Positions 1 through 5,443 are shown, counted from the stretch's first letter. The stretch: 8,497 nt of DNA from CAYGVX01 sp964544285 (GCA_964544285.1 CAZJAQ010000058.1:1-8497), one strand, 5' to 3'. The notes: generated by a model from the letters alone, not told the origin. Numbers and translations are program-made.

Positions 1-39
1 TACGACCAGCACACCAGTCCCAAAAAGACCTACTGTCAT
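1..39 (-). CDS. Start of an unidentified gene running off the window (partial)
   Basis: An ATG at 37-39 on the minus strand opens a frame that stays open to the window edge. Thirteen residues are visible (MTVGLFGTGVLVV), hydrophobic and glycine-rich, which could be the start of a membrane segment or of a nucleotide-binding fold. It begins 16 bases after the stop of the 106-residue membrane protein on the same strand, so the two may be co-transcribed. There is no clear Shine-Dalgarno sequence. The visible part is too short to assign a function, and a chance open frame cannot be excluded. Confidence 0.3.
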   Translation of the reverse strand, partial: MTVGLFGTGVLVV

Positions 40-55
40 TGTTGACTGCCACAAA

Positions 56-376
56 TCATGTTTTCCTTTTTCTCTTGACCATTTCTTCGTATTCGTGGAT
101 TGCTCTTTCCATCTGTTCAGTTGTCATCTCAAACGCCTCACTCCGGGGAGGCAAGTTGTCGCGTCGCCGAATTTCTTTTGCTACAACATAGATTATCGGG
201 GTTTCCGAAATCACTAAGCCTAACATAGCATAGTATCCGTACATTGAGGCAACACATAACCAAAACCAGAGCACCAGCATGTTTTCGAACACTAGAGTAA
301 CAATCACGGGGACACGCAGAACTTCGACAGTTGCCAAGACGATCTTTTTTAGTCGACTCAACAACGCCCGATCCAA
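56..376 (-). CDS. Small membrane protein of unknown function, about 106 residues
   Basis: I do not recognise this family. The frame has a short basic amphipathic start, then two hydrophobic segments at about residues 20-45 and 46-67, then a charged tail rich in E, K and R that ends KRKRKT. This looks like a two-helix membrane protein with a cytoplasmic tail that may form a helix (about 80-106). The frame has no upstream ATG: it is closed by a stop at 398-400, and the best start is TTG at 374-376. An ATG at 378-380 lies in another frame. No strong Shine-Dalgarno site is seen; a weak AAAGGA lies about 20 bases upstream. The next minus-strand gene appears to start 16 bases after its stop. The hydrophobicity pattern and the long open frame favour a real gene; the exact start is uncertain. 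Confidence 0.6.
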   Translation of the reverse strand: MDRALLSRLKKIVLATVEVLRVPVIVTLVFENMLVLWFWLCVASMYGYYAMLGLVISETPIIYVVAKEIRRRDNLPPRSEAFEMTTEQMERAIHEYEEMVKRKRKT

Positions 377-475
377 CCATAAGATGTCTGCATCCTTTCA
401 TACCTAAGCTTTTGCGACAGTTTTGAATGAGCATCTCTCCTTTTCGATTCCTCTACCTTGAGAATCCCAGCATGC

Positions 476-483
476 CTTTTATA
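476..483 (+). promoter_or_regulatory. TATA box for the zinc ribbon gene
   Basis: CTTTTATA lies 35-42 bases upstream of the ATG at 519. With the usual archaeal spacing of about 26 bases from box centre to start site, transcription would begin near 506 and give a short leader of about 13 bases. No Shine-Dalgarno sequence is seen in that leader. Confidence 0.5.
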
Positions 484-518
484 CCGCGAAGAACATAATT
501 GAAACTCGGGTTCGTGTT

Positions 519-650
519 ATGACGGAATTTCATTGTCCGAGATGTGGACGAAGAGACGGCGTTAGAAAAATGGGCGAGAACACTTACTCCTGTGCATTGT
601 GTCATATTACTTGGCAGATGTTGACATCGCCGGGAAAGCAGGTAAAATAG
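519..650 (+). CDS. 43-residue zinc ribbon protein
   Basis: An ATG at 519 opens a 43-codon frame ending in TAG at 648-650. The protein has two cysteine pairs, CPRC at residues 6-9 and CALC at 25-28, separated by a short linker, which is the pattern of a four-cysteine zinc ribbon. The middle is basic (residues 10-17, GRRDGVRK) and the tail after residue 29 is short. CPxCG-type small zinc proteins are common in archaea and some have regulatory or nucleic-acid-binding roles; the role here is unknown. A TATA box at 476-483 supports independent transcription. The gene lies between minus-strand genes on both sides: divergent from the 106-residue membrane protein and convergent with the beta-helix gene. 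The frame on the opposite strand over this region lacks protein-like features. It is short, but the paired cysteine motifs plus a promoter make it convincing. Confidence 0.72.
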   Translation: MTEFHCPRCGRRDGVRKMGENTYSCALCHITWQMLTSPGKQVK

Positions 651-724
651 CGAACAGAAGGTTGGATACAAGCATTTATTTGCCTAGGCGTTAGGAAGCT
701 CTATGAATTTCTCCATGCTGGTCC

Positions 725-1984
725 TCAACGTTTTGCCACTTTCTGTTTCCTTCTTCTATAAACTACAACCCCAACCACCGCAATAGCGACGCATAGAACA
801 AGGGCTGCTAGGACTGCATATAGGAGTAGATTGTCCGCTGGCTGAAACTTCATGATTACAGTCACTTCCCGTTCTGAATGCTGATACTTGACGAGAAGCG
901 TGGTATCCGCAGGGTTAGAATGCGAGACTTTCCAATCCAACGGCGCCCCTCCATCGACAAAAACGGTGAAGGGAGCAACCCCCAAGGCAGTGGGAACAAT
1001 GATTCTGCAGAAGCCTGTGCCTCCTAGTCCAGAAACATTGAAGCTAACCGAGCGTGCTGTTTGATTAATCACGTTGAAGCCAAAGTTGCGAACGGTCGAG
1101 TTGGAGATCACACGAACATAATATCCATCCGCTTCAAAATCAGCGGAAATGCCCATGAGAGGATGATTATCAACATTGCTTGCATCGATAACGTAGGATG
1201 TGTCACCTACGCCATCGCCATCCCCATCTACACCAGTGTAGTTGCTCCAATAATTGCCCTCGAACCCGTTATCCCACGAGTTCACTGAGTTCAAGATCCA
1301 CGCGTGATGCATGTTTTCGATGAAATTGTTATGGAAAATCCTACTGCTATTAGATTTGCGGAGCCAAAATCCGTATTGGCTACACTGGCGAATCATGTTG
1401 CCAGCCAGAGTGTTGTTATTCGACCATTCACACCAAACGCCAGAATATCCACTCTCAATGTTGTTTCTGACGATTGAGGTGAAGTTTGAAAGGCTCATCA
1501 GATAAATCGCAAAACTGTTCGAAGAGAAGTTATTGTCGGAAACGATGCTCTTTTCAGAACGGAGTATCCGAACTCCATAAAAATTGTTGTGTATAACGTT
1601 GTGGCTTACCTCGTTGTTGTCTGAATCCTGTATGCTGATGCCCGTCTGCCCTAGTTGCCTGCTTCCTTGTATTGTGAACCCTTTAACTTTGACGTTGTCA
1701 GCCTTTATAGAAATCGCGTTTTCAAACCCAGTTCCATCAATGATCGTTGTGCCGGCATTTTCCCCGATAAGCGACACAGTCTTGTTCACAACTATACTTT
1801 CATAGTATGTTCCTGAAGGCACAAAAATGGTGTCTCCTTCCCTCGCTCCCTTAATAGCCTCTTGAATCGAAAAATCACTCGCCTTGACAAAGCCTACGTT
1901 TGCAGAGTGGTTTAGTGTGAATGATAACTGCTGTAACAGAAGCACCAGAAGAAAAACGCAGATCAAACCCCGTTTGTTCCTCAT
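725..1984 (-). CDS. Secreted NosD-like right-handed beta-helix protein with a C-terminal membrane anchor
   Basis: The 419-residue product has a signal peptide (basic MRNKR, hydrophobic core at about 7-23). Residues 36-60 resemble the usual opening of NosD/pectate-lyase-like beta helices (SIQEAIKGAREGDTIFVPSG). From about 85 to 240 come repeated short rungs rich in N, S and I, such as NEVSHNVIHNN, SIVSDNNFSSN and SRIFHNNFIEN. After the helix comes NYWSNYTG and an aspartate-rich loop DGDGDGVGD (253-261), which resembles a calcium-binding loop. A beta-rich domain spans about 284-380, followed by one transmembrane helix at about 386-409 and a basic tail RRRKQKVAKR. The protein is therefore anchored with its bulk outside the cell. 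NosD-like repeats (PF05048) are widespread in archaeal surface proteins; binding of sugar, metal or matrix is possible, but the ligand is unknown. Many N-x-S/T sites suggest N-glycosylation. The ATG is supported by a GGTGAT Shine-Dalgarno sequence. Confidence 0.85.
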   Translation of the reverse strand: MRNKRGLICVFLLVLLLQQLSFTLNHSANVGFVKASDFSIQEAIKGAREGDTIFVPSGTYYESIVVNKTVSLIGENAGTTIIDGTGFENAISIKADNVKVKGFTIQGSRQLGQTGISIQDSDNNEVSHNVIHNNFYGVRILRSEKSIVSDNNFSSNSFAIYLMSLSNFTSIVRNNIESGYSGVWCEWSNNNTLAGNMIRQCSQYGFWLRKSNSSRIFHNNFIENMHHAWILNSVNSWDNGFEGNYWSNYTGVDGDGDGVGDTSYVIDASNVDNHPLMGISADFEADGYYVRVISNSTVRNFGFNVINQTARSVSFNVSGLGGTGFCRIIVPTALGVAPFTVFVDGGAPLDWKVSHSNPADTTLLVKYQHSEREVTVIMKFQPADNLLLYAVLAALVLCVAIAVVGVVVYRRRKQKVAKR

Positions 1985-1990
1985 TCAACT

Positions 1991-1996
1991 ATCACC
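1991..1996 (-). promoter_or_regulatory. Shine-Dalgarno site for the beta-helix gene
   Basis: GGTGAT on the minus strand lies six bases before the ATG at 1982-1984. It matches the anti-Shine-Dalgarno core and fixes this start ahead of a proper signal peptide. Confidence 0.65.
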
Positions 1997-2044
1997 AACG
2001 AAACTCTTGGAATGCCTCTAACGTTTTACCCGAAATCAGAGGGA

Positions 2045-2566
2045 TCATTTCATAAAAACCTTCTGCAACTCGACAACCTCACCGCTACTGGAGGCTTGTG
2101 CGTAAGCATCCAGCCTTTCCCCGTTCAATCGCACAAACTCTGGTCCCCATTTAAAAATCGACAGAAGCTTCTCCGCTTCTTCCTTAAAACGTGCTATGTA
2201 GAGTGCAGCCGCCAACGCCTCAACAGTGCTAAGTTTAGTCGGCGTTCCATAATTAACAGGGTTCGCAGCGACCAAGTAGGGCAAGCACCGCGACACTCCC
2301 CGCAAACTGAGAAGCTTCTTTACTTCATCGGCATGTTTCCAACTGAAGTCCAAAGCAACGAGACCCTTCTCTTCAATTCGCCCACGGTCAGCTGGCGAAA
2401 ACGCTCTGGCAGAGAAAGGGTTGAGAATCACCACCCCTCGAGGCAACTCTCTTGCTTGATGGACAACCCTGACCAGATTGTGGCGTTTTAGTTTGAGCGC
2501 TGAGCATTTCCGAGGGTCACATTGCTTAGCATGGTAAACGACAATCTTCAAACCCTTAAGGGGCAT
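2045..2566 (-). CDS. tsr3: Tsr3, 16S rRNA aminocarboxypropyl transferase (DUF367 family)
   Basis: The 173-residue product matches the Tsr3 family throughout. Its motifs in order are CDPRKCSALKL (16-26) in the N-terminal RLI-like part, LDFSWKHAD (72-80) where the family has its LD-x-SW motif, RCLPYLVAANPVNYG (93-107), KLSTVEALAAALYI (111-124) and FKWGPEFVRLN (138-148). Tsr3 transfers the 3-amino-3-carboxypropyl group of S-adenosylmethionine to a uridine or pseudouridine in the helix 31 loop of small-subunit rRNA, equivalent to yeast 18S U1191, late in ribosome maturation in the cytoplasm. The length is normal for archaeal forms. The ATG at 2564-2566 is preceded by GAGGGT with about eight bases of spacing and overlaps the end of the nnr gene by 11 bases, so the two are translationally linked. 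The family assignment is firm; the target position is inferred from homologues. Confidence 0.93.
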   Translation of the reverse strand: MPLKGLKIVVYHAKQCDPRKCSALKLKRHNLVRVVHQARELPRGVVILNPFSARAFSPADRGRIEEKGLVALDFSWKHADEVKKLLSLRGVSRCLPYLVAANPVNYGTPTKLSTVEALAAALYIARFKEEAEKLLSIFKWGPEFVRLNGERLDAYAQASSSGEVVELQKVFMK

Positions 2567-4085
2567 TATCTCGTACCCTCATGTGCGACATCGGATTGTC
2601 TATAACCCTTGGAATCCAGTCGAGCAAGTCTGTAGCCACCATGTGATACCCCTTCTCGACCTTTACAAAGTCGCCTGCAGCCCCGTTTATGAATGCGCCT
2701 GCGACCGCTGCTTCGAAGGCGTCAGCTTGTTGAGCCATGAAGGCACCGACTATTCCAGAAAGCAAGTCGCCTGTTCCTCCCACAGTCATACCGGGATTAC
2801 CCGTGAAATTCAACTTAACCCTTCTTCCATCGGAAATTGTGTCGGTGTTTCCCTTCAAAAGGACCACTGCGTTGAGTTTCGCAGCTGTCTTTTTTACCCT
2901 CTCCACTTTTTCCTCAAGGCTGGACGGTAGCTCCTTGCCCGTCAGGATGGCATATTCGCCAGTGTGAGGCGTCAAAACCAGCGGAACCCGCAGTGGACGC
3001 TTGAATTCCGCGAAGGCTTTCAGTCCATCAGCATCTAACAGCAACGGAATTCCCGTCTCTTCTGTAGCAGCCACAACTTCTCCAACAGCCTTCTTAGTTT
3101 CTTCGTGAAGCCCAAGACCTGGACCTACGACTACAGCTGTCACCCTTTTTAGGTATTGCTTGATTTGGGGAACGTTGCCAGAGTTTAGGTGAGTGCCTTC
3201 GAGTTTGATTGTAATCAAGTCTGGCGTCGTGGAAGAGATTGCGTAGGCTGTTTTTTCAGGAGCGGCGATGTAAGCCAAATCCACACCAGTACGGAGCGCT
3301 GCAAGGGCGACAAGAGATGGGGCGCCGGAATAGGTTTCGCTTCCCCCCACAACCAACACCTTGCCAAAATCGCCCTTATGAGATTCTGCAAGGCGAGGCT
3401 TGACTACTTGGGCAACGTCGCCTGGTCCAGCAAACTCCTCGAAAGCTTTGGGCAGCCCGATGTCCTTTACCACCAACTCGCCCACATGCTCTCTTGCTTT
3501 GAACAAGCCTGGCTTTGCTCTATGAAATGTGATAGTCAAATCGGCTTTCACAGCTTCACCCAAAGCCTCACCAGAGTCCGAATCCAGACCACTTGGAACA
3601 TCAACAGCTAAACGAAAAGCTTGCATCCCATTCATCATCTTAATTAACTGCGAGACAGGCTGTCGTGGGGGACCTTTTAACCCGATACCTAACAAAGCAT
3701 CGATGACGACCTCTGCCTTAACTTCGGAGACTTGAGATGAATCGGTGACTTCGTGAACCACCATGGAGCTGCTTAAAGACTGTAAGGCAAGCCAGTTTTT
3801 ACGTGCCGCTTCATGCGTGATGTCAGTGGTTCTACCAGCGATTATGACTTCCACCGAATAGCCTAAGGAGAGAAGATGACGGGCTGCCACGAAGCCGTCG
3901 CCACCGTTTCCTCCCAAGCCGCAGAAAACAGCGACACGTGTTTTTTTGGGTGGGAATCGAGCGAAAATTTCAGAAGCAATGCTGTGTCCAGCGTTTTCCA
4001 TGAGTTGTAGAAGTGAGATGCCGAAGTATTCGGCGTTTGTCTCGAGAGTACGCATTTCTCTGCTGGTTATGATTTCTTGTTCCAT
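2556..4085 (-). CDS. nnr: Bifunctional NAD(P)H-hydrate repair enzyme (epimerase plus ADP-dependent dehydratase)
   Basis: The 509-residue product is a complete two-domain fusion. Residues 1 to about 215 form the YjeF_N epimerase domain, with CGLGGNGGDGFVAARHL (55-71), DALLGIGLKGPPR (129-141) and DVPSGLDSDSGE (162-173). Residues from about 228 to 500 form the ribokinase-like dehydratase domain, with KVLVVGGSETYSGAP (242-256), VVGPGLG (319-325), LLLDADGL (348-355), LTPHTGEYAILTG (371-383), VLLKGNTD (408-415) and GNPGMTVGGTGDLLSG (429-444), which includes the catalytic GTGD. The enzyme restores damaged NADH and NADPH hydrates: it interconverts the R and S forms and dehydrates the S form using ADP. 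The protein is cytosolic. The ATG at 4083-4085 has a GGGAG site nine bases upstream and a TATA box at 4117-4124. The stop overlaps the start of tsr3. Both active sites look intact. Confidence 0.95.
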   Translation of the reverse strand: MEQEIITSREMRTLETNAEYFGISLLQLMENAGHSIASEIFARFPPKKTRVAVFCGLGGNGGDGFVAARHLLSLGYSVEVIIAGRTTDITHEAARKNWLALQSLSSSMVVHEVTDSSQVSEVKAEVVIDALLGIGLKGPPRQPVSQLIKMMNGMQAFRLAVDVPSGLDSDSGEALGEAVKADLTITFHRAKPGLFKAREHVGELVVKDIGLPKAFEEFAGPGDVAQVVKPRLAESHKGDFGKVLVVGGSETYSGAPSLVALAALRTGVDLAYIAAPEKTAYAISSTTPDLITIKLEGTHLNSGNVPQIKQYLKRVTAVVVGPGLGLHEETKKAVGEVVAATEETGIPLLLDADGLKAFAEFKRPLRVPLVLTPHTGEYAILTGKELPSSLEEKVERVKKTAAKLNAVVLLKGNTDTISDGRRVKLNFTGNPGMTVGGTGDLLSGIVGAFMAQQADAFEAAVAGAFINGAAGDFVKVEKGYHMVATDLLDWIPRVIDNPMSHMRVRDNAP

Positions 4086-4116
4086 CGTTCTCCCAGTAGA
4101 ATAGTATGAATTTCTG

Positions 4117-4124
4117 CTTAAATA
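4117..4124 (-). promoter_or_regulatory. TATA box for the nnr-tsr3 operon
   Basis: TATTTAAG on the minus strand lies about 32 bases upstream of the nnr ATG. The expected start of transcription is near 4095, leaving a short leader that contains the GGGAG ribosome binding site. Confidence 0.55.
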
Positions 4125-4161
4125 AGTGGTTAATGATAGTTAAGCTTGTTATCAAAGTTTG

Positions 4162-4710
4162 TTAGAGAAAAGTTGCCATTCGATAATCGTCTTCTAGCTT
4201 TCCTTCTCGAAGGTGTTCCTTCTCAAGTCTTGCTTCGATTCTGAAGCCACATTTCTCATAGACGTGGATTGCCCTGCTATTGCTAGTGTTAACGAGAAGG
4301 TAGACTTTCTTTAATCCCTTTTTGCGAGCAATGTCTAGGAGATGATTAATCATGATAGTCCCGAGTCCTAGGTTTTGGTAGTCATCGTGTACGGTTATCC
4401 CAAGCTCTGCCTTGTGTCTGTTGGCTTCGGTTGAGTGGAAGGACAAGGTTGCTGAGCCGATTACTCGTTCTCTTTTTCCCTCTTTGACAAGCGCGAGAAT
4501 GGGTAGATGCTTATCGTAGTCTATGTTGCTCGTCCATCCTTCAACTCTTTCACGAGTGAAGGGCTCTACAAGGTTGTCCAAGCTCGCCTTAGACAAGGTG
4601 GAGAACATTCCCCACAGCATCTCAGTGTCGGTCGCCAACTCAGGACGTAGAAACACACGTTGGCCATTTCTAAGAACTACTTTTTCTTCCCACTCTTTAG
4701 GGTACAGCAT
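4162..4710 (-). CDS. GNAT-family N-acetyltransferase
   Basis: The 182-residue product is a single GNAT domain. The acetyl-CoA pyrophosphate-binding motif is YQNLGLGT (111-118), preceded by the beta strand ELGITVHDD (102-110) and followed by the helix IMINHLLDIARKKGL. Motif B follows as NTSNSRAIHVYEKCGF (141-156). The N-terminal LRNGQRVFLRPELATDTEMLW (13-33) resembles the start of PAT-type lysine acetyltransferases, whose archaeal member acts on the chromatin protein Alba; that link is a resemblance only, and N-terminal or small-molecule acetylation is equally possible. The ATG at 4708-4710 has a modest AAAGGA site (4717-4722) about six bases upstream. The gene starts 29 bases after the CCA end of tRNA-Ala on the same strand, too close for a normal independent TATA promoter outside the tRNA, so co-transcription with the tRNA is likely. 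Confidence 0.9.
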   Translation of the reverse strand: MLYPKEWEEKVVLRNGQRVFLRPELATDTEMLWGMFSTLSKASLDNLVEPFTRERVEGWTSNIDYDKHLPILALVKEGKRERVIGSATLSFHSTEANRHKAELGITVHDDYQNLGLGTIMINHLLDIARKKGLKKVYLLVNTSNSRAIHVYEKCGFRIEARLEKEHLREGKLEDDYRMATFL

Positions 4711-4739
4711 GGATAGTTTCCTTTGCTTCTAAACCTCTT

Positions 4740-4817
4740 TGGTGGACCGAGCGGGATTTGAACCCGCGGCTTCCGCCTTGCGAAGGCGGCGATCATACCA
4801 GACTGATCTACCGGCCC
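4740..4817 (-). tRNA. tRNA-Ala, anticodon CGC, with encoded CCA
   Basis: The minus strand folds into a full cloverleaf. The acceptor GGGCCGG pairs with TCGGTCC and includes the G3:U70 wobble that identifies alanine tRNAs. The D stem is GATC/GATC and the anticodon stem CCGCC/GGCGG. The loop is TTCGCAA, with anticodon CGC at 4780-4782 on the plus strand. The T stem is GCGGG/CCCGC with loop TTCAAAT. A73 is at 4743, and CCA is encoded at 4740-4742. No intron is seen. It reads GCG codons. Confidence 0.96.
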
Positions 4818-4843
4818 ACCATCTCTCGTTAAATAAGCGCATG

Positions 4844-4850
4844 TTTTAAG
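4844..4850 (-). promoter_or_regulatory. Possible TATA box for tRNA-Ala
   Basis: CTTAAAA on the minus strand is centred about 30 bases before the tRNA 5' end at 4817 and would place the start site near 4821. A stronger-looking box (TTATTTAA, 4829-4837) is too close, because it would start transcription inside the tRNA. Confidence 0.35.
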
Positions 4851-4857
4851 ATTTTGG

Positions 4858-5058
4858 TCAGGAACTCTGTCTTAGCCTCTTCGCAATTCTTGAGAGCAAG
4901 ACATAGAGGGCGATGGCAAGGATGAAGGTTACAAGGGTGACTGGGTAGTACCAGCCAAACTGAAATTGGCTTAGTCGTAGGGCGATGATGAGAATGACTG
5001 CAACTAGGGTTACGAAGATAAACAACGTTGTTCTTGGGGACAAGTTTGTCGTCTCCAT
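4858..5058 (-). CDS. 66-residue two-helix membrane protein
   Basis: I do not recognise this family. The product has a polar N-terminus (METTNLSPR), a hydrophobic helix at about residues 11-29, a short turn containing QFQFGWYYP (about 31-39), a second helix at about 39-56, and a basic tail (RIAKRLRQSS). The pattern predicts two membrane passes with both ends in the cytoplasm. The start is ATG at 5056-5058. There is no Shine-Dalgarno sequence; a TATA-like GTTTATG (5098-5104) would give a leader of roughly 16 bases, and GATAAAC (5087-5093) an even shorter one. Its stop lies 40 bases before tRNA-Ala on the same strand. Another gene of the same size and topology is found at 7403-7603, but I see no obvious shared residues. 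Confidence 0.68.
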   Translation of the reverse strand: METTNLSPRTTLFIFVTLVAVILIIALRLSQFQFGWYYPVTLVTFILAIALYVLLSRIAKRLRQSS

Positions 5059-5086
5059 TCAACTTAGAACGAATCGTGACTATAGA

Positions 5087-5104
5087 GTTTATCGCCCCAT
5101 AAAC
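5087..5104. promoter_or_regulatory. Palindromic pair of TATA-like elements, possibly a divergent promoter
   Basis: GTTTAT and ATAAAC are exact reverse complements separated by six bases (CGCCCC). Read on the minus strand, the far element gives a start near 5074, just before the membrane protein ATG at 5058. Read on the plus strand, the first element gives a start near 5116, in front of the structured element. The arrangement could equally be an operator. Confidence 0.4.
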
Positions 5105-5119
5105 ATCAGACAGGTTACT

Positions 5120-5230
5120 ATGTCTTCTCTTGATGCAACGAAGAGCACTGGCACGATTGCTTTTTCTTGGTTGGGAAAGTTTGAGGGTAACAAAAACCTT
5201 GTCCGAGGGAGAAAGGAGATGTCCTTTTGA
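5120..5230 (+). CDS. Possible 36-residue leaderless small protein
   Basis: An ATG at 5120 starts only about four bases after the transcription start predicted from the TATA-like element at 5087-5093, which suits leaderless translation. The 36-residue product begins MSSLDATKSTGT and ends with a basic stretch (VRGRKEMSF). No motif is recognised. Its second half overlaps the inverted repeat at 5168-5243, so coding and RNA structure are competing explanations. A frame this short is easily found by chance. Confidence 0.2.
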   Translation: MSSLDATKSTGTIAFSWLGKFEGNKNLVRGRKEMSF

Positions 5231-5243
5231 TCTTTCCCAACCA
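5168..5243. repeat. 12-bp perfect inverted repeat, arms 52 bases apart
   Basis: TGGTTGGGAAAG at 5168-5179 and CTTTCCCAACCA at 5232-5243 are exact reverse complements. By uniform-base arithmetic, a 12-bp match within about 60 bases is expected around 0.03 times in a window of this size, so chance is possible but not likely. Confidence 0.9.
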
Positions 5244-5278
5244 CTTTTAATATGGGCATCAATCTACTTAAGCTCTGG

Positions 5279-5285
5279 TTTTTTT
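5279..5285 (+). terminator. T7 run, possible archaeal terminator
   Basis: Seven consecutive T's follow the inverted repeat on the plus strand. Oligo-T tracts of this length are typical archaeal transcription terminators. No coding gene ends just before it, so it would serve the candidate RNA or small ORF. Confidence 0.4.
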
Positions 5286-5392
5286 GAAGAGGCCGGCTTT
5301 GTGTGCTCTGCGCCTAGTCTAGACCATCCTATTAGGCTCCAAATAGGCGTGTATTGGGCGTTAAAGGTGTTTGAGGGGGTTTTTAGAGGAGG

Positions 5393-5411
5393 AAGGCTTA
5401 TTGTAAGCCTT
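5393..5411. promoter_or_regulatory. 19-bp perfect palindrome upstream of the DUF116 promoter
   Basis: AAGGCTTA and TAAGCCTT flank the three bases TTG. The palindrome ends about 22 bases before the TATA box at 5433-5443. This has the size and symmetry of a site for a dimeric regulator; as RNA it would be an 8-bp hairpin with a very tight loop. The regulator is not identified. Confidence 0.5.
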
Positions 5412-5432
5412 GTTTGTGGGGTTGTTTGGGCT

Positions 5433-5443
5433 AAATCTTAAAG
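5433..5443 (+). promoter_or_regulatory. TATA box for the DUF116 gene
   Basis: AAATCTTAAAG is centred about 29 bases before the ATG at 5467, so transcription would start within a few bases of the start codon. This fits the absence of a Shine-Dalgarno site and suggests a leaderless mRNA. Confidence 0.5.

Larger units (their letters stand above)
5116..5285 (+). ncRNA. Candidate structured RNA with a three-way junction
   Basis: The predicted start (near 5116, from the box at 5087-5093) and a T7 run at 5279-5285 bound about 170 bases. Inside, 5168-5179 pairs perfectly with 5232-5243 (12 bp). Its loop contains a 5-bp hairpin (5184-5188 with 5196-5200, one G:U) and a 7-bp hairpin (5211-5217 with 5222-5228, loop GATG, one G:U). 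Both wobbles are G:U on the plus strand and would be A:C mismatches on the minus strand, favouring plus-strand RNA. It resembles no known archaeal RNA that I recognise; start and end are inferred. Confidence 0.35.

Noticed and set aside
138..434. 98-codon minus-strand frame overlapping the 106-residue membrane protein
   Set aside because: The competing frame has clear membrane segments and a charged tail, while this one is cysteine- and arginine-rich without pattern.
2012..2491. 159-codon plus-strand frame opposite Tsr3
   Set aside because: It is a shadow of the well-supported tsr3 gene and has no family motif of its own.
4829..4837. TTATTTAA box as promoter of tRNA-Ala
   Set aside because: It is only about 12 bases from the tRNA 5' end, so the usual spacing would start transcription inside the tRNA; CTTAAAA at 4844-4850 is better placed.
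4984..4991. GATGATGA resembling the C box of a C/D guide RNA
   Set aside because: No CTGA D box follows at a suitable distance, and the site lies antisense within the small membrane protein gene.
4985..5119. Upstream part of a plus-strand frame ending at 5230
   Set aside because: It is largely antisense to the two-helix membrane protein. Only the last 36 codons, after the ATG at 5120, are worth keeping as a weak possibility.
5130..5441. 103-codon plus-strand frame in the intergenic region
   Set aside because: It starts at TTG without a ribosome binding site, crosses the T7 run, the inverted repeats and the palindrome, and has no recognisable motif or coding-like composition.
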